Source: Planctomyces sp. SH-PL14 | GTDB taxonomy: Bacteria > Planctomycetota > Planctomycetia > Planctomycetales > Planctomycetaceae | Assembly: GCF_001610835.1 (NCBI RefSeq) | Contig: NZ_CP011270.1 | Location: 6,776,001-6,840,000 of the forward strand | Reading direction: 5' to 3' | DNA: 64,000 bases | Part shown: positions 27,521 through 36,217 of the stretch, in pieces | How the letters are laid out: each line of letters begins with the position of its first letter | Numbering within the stretch: position 1 is the stretch's first letter | Notes under the pieces: generated by a model | Told to the model about the DNA's origin: nothing | Database searches by the model: none | Seen by the model: only the letters and a program-made list of their open reading frames with translations | Made by a program: the position numbers and the translations under genes

Positions 27521-29248
27521 TCAATTCAGCGCCGGAGCCGCCCGGTGGACACCGCTGTTTCCACTGGGATTGCCGCCGGCCTGCTCGACCGCCTTCACGA
27601 GCTGGTCCATCCGGAACGGTTTGTAGATCACCGAGCGGAGGCCCATCTGCCGGGCTTTGACGATCGAATGGTTGGCGTCGTAGCCGAAGCCCGCCATCAG
27701 GATCACTTCCACGCGGCTGTCGATCTCCAGCACCTTCTGGAAGAACTCGGAGCCCTTCAGGTCGGGAAGCCGGATGTCCGCTACGACCGCGTCGTAGCGG
27801 TGCGTCCGGATCATCATCAGAGCCTCTTCGCCGTTGTGAGCCGTCTCGACGCTGACCCCGAAGCGGCCCAGGATCTCGTGGGCGGAGCGGCGGATTTCCT
27901 TGTCGGAGTCGACGATCAGGACCCGCATGTGCCGCAGCTTGGGGGACTGGAACTGGTTCATCAGCCCCGCGCCCCCTCCCTTGGCGACACCGTTTCCAGC
28001 GACATCTCCCGCCTTGCGGATCGAGTCCCGGATCTCGCGCGTGTGCTTCAGAATGTTCTGCAGGCGGCTGACTGCGGCGGGGAGTTTCTCGCCGAACTTG
28101 TCGAGGATGTAGGTCGCGTCGTTGAGGATCTCGTCGACCGGGTCGGCCACCTCGCACAGCATCTGCTTTGTGCTGTTGGCCGCCGTGGTCACCTTTTCGG
28201 CGACCAGCAACTCAAGCGTGTTGAGCGCGACCGCGACCTCGCGGGAGAACAGTTCCAGGAACCGCAGGTCGCTTTCCGAGAACGCGTCCGGTTTCGTGCT
28301 CTCGACGTTGAACGTCCCGAGGACCTGATCGTGCAGCACCAGTGGGACAGTGAGCGAGCTGCGGGCTCCGGGAGCGCCGGGAAGGTAGTGGCAGTCCCGC
28401 TGCGTATCCATGCAGAGGTAGCTCTGGCCGGTCGTTGCAACAAAGCCGGTGACGCCGTTTTCTTCCGGCAGGGCTTTCAGCTCCCGCTGTGCCGCGGTCC
28501 CCATCCCGACGGAGAGGAGCGGCGTCAGGATTCCCGTCTCTTCGTTGAGGAGCCGGATTTCGACCGTCTCGAACTTCAGCAGATCCTGGGTGTAGCGGAG
28601 GATCTTGTCCTTCAGCAGCTCGACCCGGTCCTCCACCGAGAGGTCGACCACCTCCTCGGGCTGGAGATCGCCCAGCTCGAATCCGGCGGCGTAGATCGCT
28701 TCGATCTTCTGGCGGGCCGACCAGGAGGCCGTGACGTCGTGGACCACCGCCAGCAGGAGCGCCGGTCCGGCGCAGGCCGATTCTGAGACCGGTTTGACTT
28801 CGATCGTCAGGAAGGTGGAATCGCTCGACTTGAGCGTCGCCGAGGCGAGCTGGTTGGACTGAAGGGCGGCCTGGACCGGCGAGTACTCGCCCGGCAGGAA
28901 CTCGTAGCCGGAAAGGGTGTCGAACAGCCCCTTGCCGACGACATCCTGTTCCGCCCGGGTCAGCTCGCGGAACTGGCCGTTGGCCCACAGGATGTTCCCC
29001 TGCGGGTCGAGGACGGCGATCCCCTGCGGCAGCTCCCGCAGGATTCCGCCGGCCTCCAGGAGCAGCTCGCTCGAGGCGATTCCTTCGTTGAGGACGCAGA
29101 AACCGTGGATTCCGCCGGACTGGAGGGCGGTGATCGCTTCGCGGAGGGTGTGGACCGCCCGGACGTCGCAATGCCGCGACAGCCCCGCCACGACGTCGTC
29201 GAGGCAGGCGTCCGATCGGCCGTAGACCAGGAATTGGGGGCGGGACAT
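27521..29248 (-). CDS. Signalling protein: pseudo-receiver, PAS, GAF, receiver
   Basis: 575 residues. Residues 1-75 look like a receiver-type fold without clear phospho-acceptor; 76-180 a PAS domain (ELPQGIAVLDPQGNILWANGQFREL); about 200-350 a GAF domain (LLSVGMGTAAQRELKALPEENGVTGFVATTGQSY); about 355-420 a helical stretch resembling a histidine-kinase dimerisation helix but with no phospho-acceptor His; about 435-555 a receiver domain (VLIVDSDKEIRR, VVADIRLPDLKGSE with the acceptor Asp, VIYKPFRMDQL). There is no ATPase domain, so it is probably a sensor/response adaptor, not a kinase. Confidence 0.8.
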   Translation of the reverse strand: MSRPQFLVYGRSDACLDDVVAGLSRHCDVRAVHTLREAITALQSGGIHGFCVLNEGIASSELLLEAGGILRELPQGIAVLDPQGNILWANGQFRELTRAEQDVVGKGLFDTLSGYEFLPGEYSPVQAALQSNQLASATLKSSDSTFLTIEVKPVSESACAGPALLLAVVHDVTASWSARQKIEAIYAAGFELGDLQPEEVVDLSVEDRVELLKDKILRYTQDLLKFETVEIRLLNEETGILTPLLSVGMGTAAQRELKALPEENGVTGFVATTGQSYLCMDTQRDCHYLPGAPGARSSLTVPLVLHDQVLGTFNVESTKPDAFSESDLRFLELFSREVAVALNTLELLVAEKVTTAANSTKQMLCEVADPVDEILNDATYILDKFGEKLPAAVSRLQNILKHTREIRDSIRKAGDVAGNGVAKGGGAGLMNQFQSPKLRHMRVLIVDSDKEIRRSAHEILGRFGVSVETAHNGEEALMMIRTHRYDAVVADIRLPDLKGSEFFQKVLEIDSRVEVILMAGFGYDANHSIVKARQMGLRSVIYKPFRMDQLVKAVEQAGGNPSGNSGVHRAAPALN

Positions 29249-29796
29249 GGGATGGACTTTGGTCGAATGACGTTCGCGTCTCCGTCCCCGAAATCGGCTA
29301 GCAACGTCTGCGCCAGGATAGGGGCGGAAAACGGGCAGCCCCTGCCCGGAAACGCTGACGGTCGATGGATGGGACGACTTGCCGCGAAGATGCGGGGGAA
29401 TTCTAGGCGCCGACCGGGAAGACCAGCAACAGGCGTTTAGCGCATAGGGGTATCATCTCTTGACAGTGGGGGGCGCAGTTCGGCGTTATTCGGGGAGAGC
29501 GAACGCGTTTCGACGCGCCTCCGCCGGGCAGGACCGGGGTGTTAAACACCAAGGCACCGAGATCCTCAAAGGCCACAGAAGACCCTTGGTGTTCTTCGTG
29601 CCTCCTTGGTGTCTTGGTGTTTAACTCTTCTTCGGCCTGCGGAACGGTCTCGCCCGGTCCGGCGGCCGGGAGTACACTGGAAATGGATCGAGCAGGACGG
29701 CTCGTGATCCGAAGTTCTGGCAGGCCGAAGATCGCCGCGTGCTCGCGGCCCCTCGGGTCCGGCAGGACGGCGAGTGCGACGCGGGGAGGCGGTGAG
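29249..29796. other. Gene-free region between divergent genes
   Basis: About 550 bases. 29249-29538 holds a CTTGACAG at 29459-29466 but no convincing -10. 29539-29625 is a palindromic repeat (listed separately). 29626-29796 is leader of the next gene; open in frame from 29539, but translation before 29797 looks random. Confidence 0.4.
29539..29625. repeat. Palindromic GTTAAACACCAAGGCACC / CTTGGTGTCTTGGTGTTTAAC repeat
   Basis: Second copy of the family at 3701-3803, with better arms: TTAAACACCAAG at the left and CTTGGTGTTTAA at the right are exact complements. Internal arms also pair partly. Confidence 0.75.
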
Positions 29797-30975
29797 ATGG
29801 GGATCAGTCGCCGATCATGGCTTTCGGCCGCCCTCCTGGCAGGGGCGACCCTGACGTTGTCTTCGGCCCGCGGAGAGAGTCCGGAACAGGTGATCCGGCA
29901 ACTCGGCGCCGGACGCTTTTCCGACCGCTACGCCGCCGAGCGAAAGATCCTCGACAATCCCGAAGGGCTGTTCCCCGCGCTCCAGGCGGGGGCGGAATCG
30001 AAGGACCCGGAGCTCCAGGCCCGGGCCTCGCGTCTGCTGAAGATCGTGCAGCGGCGGGTGCTGGAACGGCAGTTCGAGCGGTTCCGGGAGACGGGGGACC
30101 GGCAGTTCATTCCCGCCGGATGGGAGCGGTTCTCGGAGGTGGTCGGCCACTCGGACGGCGCGCTCGCCCTCTACCTGGCGATGTTCCTCGCGCATCCGGA
30201 CGCGATGGCGGACGCCGCCGCCGGAAACGTGCCGCTCCAGGGTACGCTTCAAAAAGTCCTCGCCGATCTGGGGCCCTGGCAGCAGGATTCGCGGCATTTC
30301 GACGTCGTGACCTTTGCGACGATCCTGTATCTCTCTTCGTCGCCCCAGTGCCGCGTCGACCGGACGTCGCAGCAGGGGGTCGGCAGCCTTCTGGGGCTGA
30401 ATCCGACCCAGTCGGCCATCCTTCACGGCGACTATCACGAGGAGCTTCAGCGGCTCCTGGGGCAGTGGATCAAGCGACCCGACGCGGCGCCGCCGGAGAG
30501 TCGCTTCCACTGGGCGGAGCGATACGACCTGGAAGAGATCCTTGTCCCGGCCCTCGAGATGGTCTCCGCCGTTTCGGAAGGGCGGGGGGACAAGAACACG
30601 ATCGTGGCCCAGGCGATCCTGAGCGTCGCCCGCCGCGGGGATGTCGACCACCTGGAAGTCCTGGAGCCTCTGCTCGAAGACTCGACGCGTTTCTACGAGC
30701 GAAGCAACACGACGAATGGACAGCGGGTCCACGTGACGACCGAGATCCGGGATGTCGCCCTGCTGGCGGCGATTCATCTCACGAAGCAGTCGCCGGCCGC
30801 CTTCGGCTTCGAGCCACTCCGCAGCGACAAATTCCTCTACATGCCGGAAACGGCGGGCTTCAAGACGCCGGAGGCCCGCGATCTGGCCTTCAAAAAGTGG
30901 GAGACCTGGAAGCGGCTGCACTGGCAGGGGCTCAACATGGCTCCCGTGCAGGCGATTGAGGGGGAATCGCTGTAG
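29797..30975 (+). CDS. Secreted protein of unknown function, 392 aa
   Basis: 392 residues from the ATG at 29797 with GGGGAGGCGGTGAG upstream. Signal peptide (RRSWLSAALLAGATLTLSSARG). Residues 35-90 (VIRQLGAGRFSDRYAAERKI, LQAGAESKDPELQARASRLLKIVQRR) resemble the helical repeat that opens many planctomycete exported HEAT-like proteins. The remainder is alpha-helical with no motif I recognise. Convergent with the next serine hydrolase, with a small CCGCT/AGCGG hairpin between the stops. Confidence 0.65.
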   Translation: MGISRRSWLSAALLAGATLTLSSARGESPEQVIRQLGAGRFSDRYAAERKILDNPEGLFPALQAGAESKDPELQARASRLLKIVQRRVLERQFERFRETGDRQFIPAGWERFSEVVGHSDGALALYLAMFLAHPDAMADAAAGNVPLQGTLQKVLADLGPWQQDSRHFDVVTFATILYLSSSPQCRVDRTSQQGVGSLLGLNPTQSAILHGDYHEELQRLLGQWIKRPDAAPPESRFHWAERYDLEEILVPALEMVSAVSEGRGDKNTIVAQAILSVARRGDVDHLEVLEPLLEDSTRFYERSNTTNGQRVHVTTEIRDVALLAAIHLTKQSPAAFGFEPLRSDKFLYMPETAGFKTPEARDLAFKKWETWKRLHWQGLNMAPVQAIEGESL

Positions 30976-30990
30976 AGCCGCTGTCAGCGG

Positions 30991-32112
30991 TCAGGCACCG
31001 CTGAGTCCGAGCTCCTCGTAGAGCGTCGTCAGCATGATCCGGAAACGCTTGTTGTGCGCCGGTTCGCCGGGGCAGCCGTTCGCGACGGCGGCGACCGCCA
31101 ACCCGTGGGTTGGGTCAGCGAACCCGATCGACGACTGAGCGCCGCCGTGGCCGAAGGCCCGATCCGAGCTGTGCCTGCCGAACCCGTACGGGACGGTGTC
31201 CGGCCCGTAGCGGTTCGAGTTGACGATGACCCCCAGGCCGAAGTCGACCCGGTGCTTGAACGTCTGATCGAAGCGGTCCTCGCGGTGCCGCTGCGTCATC
31301 AGGGTGACGGTTTCCGGAGCGAGGATCTGCCGTTCTCCGGCGCGGCCGCCTGCCAGCAGCATCTCATAAAACCGCCCGAGCTCCCGGGCTGGTCCGCGAC
31401 AGCTCCCGCCGGGGGAGGGGGCGCGGCAGACGTCTTCCTGATGTCCGTGGGTGGCGTGGAGCGAGCCGTCCTTCACCGAGTACATGACGCCGATCCGGTC
31501 GCCGTAGGCCCGGTGGATCTGCTTGGGGATTGCCATCCACGAGTCGGTCATCCCCAGCGGTTCGAGGATCTCTTCCCGGACGACATGCTCGATGTCCCGG
31601 CCTTCGATCCGGCGGACGATCTCTCCGAGGAGGAACCAGGTCCGGGCCGGGTCGTAGGCGGCGCTCTCTCCGACGACAAAGCCGTCCTGGATCCCCGCTT
31701 CGCAGACCCGCTGGACGATCGAATCCCACGGCTGGTGCGGCCATCCGGAGAGGACGGGCTCCAGCCCGGCGGTGTGTGTGAGGAGGTGGCGGAGGGTGAT
31801 CCGCTCCTTGCCTCGCGTGCCGAATTCCGGGACGTATTCCGCCGCCGCGGTGTCGAGATCGACGAGTCCCCGCTCGACCAGCCGCATGACCGCGACGGCC
31901 GTCACCGGCTTACCGGAGGAGAGCCAGAGCATGAGCGTGCGGGAGTCGAACGGGCGGGGTTTTCCGTCGACCTCACCGCCGGTTCCAATCGCGTCGTCGG
32001 CGATCGTCTCCCCATTCCGTGAGACGTAGAGCTGGATCCCGTGGTGCCACCCTTTCTCGACGCCGTTGAGAATTGTTTGAACAGTTCGGGGGAGGCGGTC
32101 CGCGAGCGACAT
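30991..32112 (-). CDS. Class C beta-lactamase-like serine hydrolase
   Basis: 373 residues, no clear signal peptide. S-x-x-K is SSGK in LWLSSGKPVTAVAVMRLVE, and H-x-G is HGG in FGHGGAQSSIGFADP. The Y-x-N element reads YDP in SAAYDPARTWFLLGEIVRRI, so the third motif is altered, as in several esterase-like members. LRHLLTHTAGL is a further family block. Start: ATG at 32112; the longer frame passes into the edge of repeat copy 5. It is a second, distant member of the family present at 23.9 kb. Confidence 0.82.
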   Translation of the reverse strand: MSLADRLPRTVQTILNGVEKGWHHGIQLYVSRNGETIADDAIGTGGEVDGKPRPFDSRTLMLWLSSGKPVTAVAVMRLVERGLVDLDTAAAEYVPEFGTRGKERITLRHLLTHTAGLEPVLSGWPHQPWDSIVQRVCEAGIQDGFVVGESAAYDPARTWFLLGEIVRRIEGRDIEHVVREEILEPLGMTDSWMAIPKQIHRAYGDRIGVMYSVKDGSLHATHGHQEDVCRAPSPGGSCRGPARELGRFYEMLLAGGRAGERQILAPETVTLMTQRHREDRFDQTFKHRVDFGLGVIVNSNRYGPDTVPYGFGRHSSDRAFGHGGAQSSIGFADPTHGLAVAAVANGCPGEPAHNKRFRIMLTTLYEELGLSGA

Positions 32113-32210
32113 GGTTCCAACCGGGGGATAAGGACACTGTCGCTGAATGTCGAATGGGGCCGGGGGCGTGTCAATGGGGTGCGGGTTTCTCATCGCGCCG
32201 GCTCGAACCG

Positions 32211-32525
32211 CGTCCATGCCGGCACGACGTCCATAGCTCAAACCCAACGTGCCACGGTCGCTGGGGTCAAGGGGGTCTCACCCCCTTGCCGCCGGAGGCA
32301 CTTCCATGAGGAACCTTGGTACACAACGGACGTCCCTTTTGTGGGACCGGCGTTGACGACTCACAGCTCGCTTTGCAATCCCCGCGAGTTAGGTGAGGGG
32401 GCATCCGGTACGTTGTCCGCGCTTGGACACGTGCTCCTTCAGACATCTCTCGACGGCCAGGCCTCCGGCAGGCAAGGGGGCGTCGCCCCCTTGCATCCCC
32501 CACCAGGGTGCCCCTGGACCCGGTC
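32211..32525 (+). repeat. Dispersed hairpin element, copy 5
   Basis: Full-length copy between the divergent serine hydrolase and ECF sigma genes. It starts CGTCCATGCCGGC, has GTCAAGGGGGTCTCACCCCCTTG as its first hairpin (loop TCTCA), GTCCGCGCTTGGAC as its second, and ends CACCAGGGTGCCCCTGGACCC. The ECF start lies 190 bases downstream. Confidence 0.92.
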
Positions 32526-32714
32526 GGTGGACGATGCTGAGTTCCTCCCGGTTGGTACCGCGTCCAACACCGCGATATCATCTGGAAACGGTCCAGGCCG
32601 GAATCCGACGGAACTTCTTGTCCGTCGCGGGGTTTGAATCCCCAGACCCTTCCGCACCTGAATCGAGGCATCGTGGGAATCACCTCTTCGGGGACGTGTG
32701 TGGTCACAGGGACG

Positions 32715-33308
32715 ATGAGTTCGCCATACCTCAAGGATCCCGACGTCCAGCTCATGCTGCGCGTCAAAAAAGGGGACGAGCAGGCGTTTGGCCAGCTCGT
32801 CTCCAACTACCAGGACCGGCTGATCGGCCTCCTGACCAACATGGTCGGAGACCGCGAGACCGCCGAAGACCTGACCCAGGAACTGTTCCTGCGGGTCTAC
32901 CGGGCCCGCAACGGCTACGAGGCCAACGCCAAGTTCTCCACCTGGGTCTTCAGCATCGCCCACAACCTGGCGAGCAACTCCCGCCGCTCCAAAGGACGCC
33001 GCAAGGAGGTCGCCCTGGCCCCCGCCGACTCCGGCGCTCAGTCGACGGGTGTCGAAGCGAACCTCGCGGAAAAGTCCGCCATGATGCCGACCCGGCAACT
33101 GGCCAAGAACGAGCTGATGGAACGGGTCCAGGACGCCATCGGCCAGCTCAACGAACGGCAGCGGATGGGACTGCTGCTGCACAAGTTCGAAGGGCTGAGC
33201 TACGAAGACATCGGACTGGCGATGGAGATGACCCCGCAGGCGGTCAAGTCGCTGCTGAGCCGGGCCCGCGAACAGCTGCGGGAAGTCCTCGAATCCTATG
33301 TGAAGTGA
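32715..33308 (+). CDS. ECF-type RNA polymerase sigma factor
   Basis: 197 residues. Region 2: FGQLVSNYQDRLIGLLTNMVGDRETAEDLTQELFLRVYRARNGYE and FSTWVFSIAHNLASNSRR. Region 4: IGQLNERQRMGLLLHKFEGLSYEDIGLAMEMTPQAVKSLLSRAREQLRE. It directs transcription of a regulon under control of the anti-sigma gene seven bases downstream. The ATG at 32715 is preferred; upstream in-frame starts exist. First gene of a three-gene operon. Confidence 0.92.
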   Translation: MSSPYLKDPDVQLMLRVKKGDEQAFGQLVSNYQDRLIGLLTNMVGDRETAEDLTQELFLRVYRARNGYEANAKFSTWVFSIAHNLASNSRRSKGRRKEVALAPADSGAQSTGVEANLAEKSAMMPTRQLAKNELMERVQDAIGQLNERQRMGLLLHKFEGLSYEDIGLAMEMTPQAVKSLLSRAREQLREVLESYVK

Positions 33309-33315
33309 GGACCTG

Positions 33316-33834
33316 ATGAGCCGACTCACCCGCCTCTCGACCGATGAACGCAACAACCTCGTCGCCTACCTCGATGGCGAACTGGAAGACGACGCCACGC
33401 AGCGGATCGAGGACGTCCTCAGCCAGAGCCCCGTCGCCCGCAACGACGTGGAACTGCTCGTCAAAACCTACGACCTGCTCGACCTGCTCCCCCGGCCCAA
33501 AGCCTCGGCGGAGTTCACGCAGAAGACGATCGCCACGGCCCGCATGACCGAGGTGAAGGTCGACTACACGCAGACGCCGCTCGCCAAAAAACTCCGCAGC
33601 CTGATGCCGCTTATGGGAGCCGTAGTGCTCGTGGCGGTGGGGGGCTTCGCCGGGTTCGCTGCGGCGAACCGCTTCGTTCCCCTCGAGTCCGACGTGATGC
33701 TCCGCGACCTCCCGATCATCGAGCGGATGGACGAGTACACGGAAGTCGGGGACGTCCAGTTCCTCGACAAGCTGTCGAGCGACGCTCTGCTGCTGCAGGA
33801 GGTCCGATCGGAGGTGAGCCGTGAGCGTCGCTAA
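33316..33834 (+). CDS. Membrane anti-sigma factor-like protein
   Basis: 172 residues. The N-terminal cytoplasmic part (NNLVAYLDGELEDDATQRIEDVLSQSP) has the layout of anti-sigma domains but no His-Cys-Cys zinc ligands. One membrane helix (about 97-117, LMGAVVLVAVGGFAGFAAA) and a short outer part follow. Its position directly after an ECF sigma gene supports the role. It overlaps the next gene by 14 bases. Confidence 0.8.
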   Translation: MSRLTRLSTDERNNLVAYLDGELEDDATQRIEDVLSQSPVARNDVELLVKTYDLLDLLPRPKASAEFTQKTIATARMTEVKVDYTQTPLAKKLRSLMPLMGAVVLVAVGGFAGFAAANRFVPLESDVMLRDLPIIERMDEYTEVGDVQFLDKLSSDALLLQEVRSEVSRERR

Positions 33835-35041
33835 GGGATTCGCCGTGCTGATGGTGGCGGCTGCCGCGGGAGTGGCGGGCGGAGCGGTCCTGATGCCGCC
33901 GGAACGCCCGGATGTCCGCAAGAACTGGGACCGGATCGCCGAGATGTCGCCCTCTGAACGGACGCGTCTCGATCAGAAGTTCCGGGCCTACCAGGCCCTG
34001 ACGCCCGAGGCCCAGAGCCGGCTCCGGACGCTGTACCGCGCCCTCGAACAGGATCGGCAGACGAAGAACGGCCTCAATACGAGCGCGATGAACGACTATG
34101 TGGCCTGGATCTCGACGATCCCGGCCGCCAGCCGGGAACAGCTCTCCGCCACGACGGACCCGGCCGAGCGCATCACGGCGATGCGGACGATCCTGAGCGA
34201 GCAGCAGGCCCGCAAGACTCCTGAGCTCGCCGAGATGTCCGGCCCCCTGAAGATCAGCCGGGCCGAGCTGGCGGATGTGATCTCGATTGTGGAGGAGCAC
34301 GTCCGACCGACGCTCTCGTCCGACGACGAGGCGACTCTCGAGGGCCTGAAGTCGAGACCCGCCGTCTACCGCGACGCCTTCATTGTTACGAAGCTCTCGT
34401 CCAAGTTCCCGGCCCAGCCGGATCCGGCCACGCTCCCTCCGCCGTGGTCGCAAGGGTTGTTCGACGACCTGACCCGCCGGGCTCAGAATCCGGGGATCCG
34501 GATGATGGTTCAGCAGGCGATGCAGATGCCGCGGGGGCGGTGGGGGATGGCGGTCGGTCTGAACTGGCGGCTCCTCAACGCGGTCCGGCTGGAGTTGCGG
34601 CGCGAGCTGATGACCCGTAAGGCGGGCGAAAGCGAACTGGAATCGCACTTCCTCTCGCTCGGCCAGGCGGAGCAGGACCGGCTTTCCCGACTGTCGGCCG
34701 ACGACTTTCGTTCGGCGCTGCGAATGTCGTTTTTCGGCAAGACCGAGTCGGTGCTCCGCGATTTTCGGACGGAGTACGACCGATTCGACGAGATCACAAA
34801 GCGGTGGGCCCCCTTCCAGCGGCGTCCCGACGGTCCGCCGGGACGACCGGAAGGGATGGGACGTCCCGATGGCTTCGGTCCAGGTGACCGTCGTCCGGGG
34901 CGGGGAGAGTTTGGCCCGCCGGACGGCCCGCGCGGGGAATTCCGGGGGGGAGAACGCGACCGGTTCCGGCCGGATGACCGACGCCCGCCCGGTGAGAATG
35001 GTCCGCCGCCCCGTTCCGAGGATCGACGCCAGAACGACTGA
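33821..35041 (+). CDS. Exported protein with Arg/Gly/Pro-rich tail, third gene of the ECF operon
   Basis: 406 residues from a GTG that overlaps the anti-sigma stop. An N-terminal signal or anchor (GFAVLMVAAAAGVAGGAVLMPP), a helical core (about 30-325; MSPSERTRLDQKFRAYQALTPEAQSRLRTLYRALEQ recalls DUF3106-like helices), and from about 330 a low-complexity tail rich in RPDG, GPP and RRP units. Function unknown. Gene order sigma, anti-sigma, exported protein suggests an envelope-sensing partner. Confidence 0.7.
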   Translation: MSVAKGFAVLMVAAAAGVAGGAVLMPPERPDVRKNWDRIAEMSPSERTRLDQKFRAYQALTPEAQSRLRTLYRALEQDRQTKNGLNTSAMNDYVAWISTIPAASREQLSATTDPAERITAMRTILSEQQARKTPELAEMSGPLKISRAELADVISIVEEHVRPTLSSDDEATLEGLKSRPAVYRDAFIVTKLSSKFPAQPDPATLPPPWSQGLFDDLTRRAQNPGIRMMVQQAMQMPRGRWGMAVGLNWRLLNAVRLELRRELMTRKAGESELESHFLSLGQAEQDRLSRLSADDFRSALRMSFFGKTESVLRDFRTEYDRFDEITKRWAPFQRRPDGPPGRPEGMGRPDGFGPGDRRPGRGEFGPPDGPRGEFRGGERDRFRPDDRRPPGENGPPPRSEDRRQND

Positions 35042-35078
35042 AGTGGCATCTCGCCCGCGGGCGCGCCGCCGAAGTCGG

Positions 35079-36209
35079 TCAGATTCTGTCCGGGCTGACG
35101 ACAGAGTAGATGAGCCGGTGGTCCGAGCCGTCGGTCGTGCCGATCCCCGCTTCGTGAACGCTCCATTCGGGCCCCGCGAAGATGTGGTCGATCCGGACCC
35201 AGGGCGTATTGTGCGGCCAGCGGGAGTCGGTGTTGCAGGGGCTTGTGTAGCCGTAGCCAAAACCGGCCGCCTCGAATGTGTTCGTGAACCCTTGCCAGGT
35301 GGTCGTGAGCGTGCTGCTGAAGGCGGGCGTGTTGAAGTCGCCGCCGATCAGCACGGGGAGCCCGGCCGAACCCTCTTCGACGAACCGCCTCAGCTCAGCC
35401 GCTTCCTGCTTCCGGAGAGCGAAGAACTCCGTGACCGCCTCGATCCCGGCTCCTGTAAGCGGTGAGTGCCAATGCAGCTCGCCGAAGGCGTGACGGGGCG
35501 TATTGAGGTGCGTATCGCAGACCCGGACCGGGCCGGAGGGAAGGGCCACCTCGCACAGAATCGCCGCCCGGCGCTCGAAAGGCTCGAAGCGGAACTCTTC
35601 GATCAGCCGCACCGGGTGAGGCGAGGCGACCAGGAACTCGCCGACATGGACGACGGACCAGCCGGCCAGCTGTTTCGTGAAGGTCTCGGTTCCGGCGTGG
35701 GCCTCCTGGAGCATCAGGATCTGGGGATGGAGCCGGTCGAATTCCATACCGAGCTTCAGCGGCTGGCCGGAACCGAACTGGATGTTCGACGAGACGACGG
35801 TGATGGCCGAATCCCGAGCGGGAGGAACGGCCGCGGCGGGAGTGGTAAATCCCATGACCGGCGCCGCGACGACCAGCAGGGCGGCGGCATTCGTCAGGAT
35901 CATCCAGGGAGCGCGGAACGCGGAGGCGATGAGGAGTACGAGGGCCGGAATACCCCACGGGGCGCGGGGGAGGAACGAGAGGGCTGCGCTCAGCCACCAC
36001 TCGTCGGAAACCATGCAGAGCAGGGCCATCACGCCGACGACGCCGACGAGGTTCACGACGGACAGCCAGGTGATGACCTGGTCGACGCGGACCGTCCCGG
36101 CCACGTCCGTCCGCCGGCGGCGGGGAGTGAGGAAGGACCGCCGCGACGTCCGAATGGGCGGGGGAGCGGCGGGGCCGGAGGTCGGGCGGGGAGCGAGGGT
36201 GGTCGACAT
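35079..36209 (-). CDS. Membrane endonuclease/exonuclease/phosphatase family protein
   Basis: 376 residues. Three membrane helices in the first 125 residues (around 45-65, 75-95, 100-122), then an EEP domain: VVSSNIQF, ILMLQEAH (catalytic Glu), VCDTHLNTP, LIGGDFNTP, WVRIDHIFAG and GSDHRLIYS (catalytic His). The active site is complete. Membrane-anchored EEP proteins may act on phosphodiesters outside the cytoplasm; substrate unknown. It lies eight bases downstream of the next gene on the same strand, so the two are probably an operon. Confidence 0.88.
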   Translation of the reverse strand: MSTTLAPRPTSGPAAPPPIRTSRRSFLTPRRRRTDVAGTVRVDQVITWLSVVNLVGVVGVMALLCMVSDEWWLSAALSFLPRAPWGIPALVLLIASAFRAPWMILTNAAALLVVAAPVMGFTTPAAAVPPARDSAITVVSSNIQFGSGQPLKLGMEFDRLHPQILMLQEAHAGTETFTKQLAGWSVVHVGEFLVASPHPVRLIEEFRFEPFERRAAILCEVALPSGPVRVCDTHLNTPRHAFGELHWHSPLTGAGIEAVTEFFALRKQEAAELRRFVEEGSAGLPVLIGGDFNTPAFSSTLTTTWQGFTNTFEAAGFGYGYTSPCNTDSRWPHNTPWVRIDHIFAGPEWSVHEAGIGTTDGSDHRLIYSVVSPDRI

Positions 36210-36217
36210 GGCGGGGC

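Noticed and set aside
29460-29495. TTGACA promoter ahead of the 29797 gene
   Set aside because: The sequence 16-19 bases downstream (GGCGTTATT) is a poor -10 box.
30978-30990. CCGCT-gtc-AGCGG hairpin as terminator
   Set aside because: Five-base stem without T tract; too weak to call on its own.
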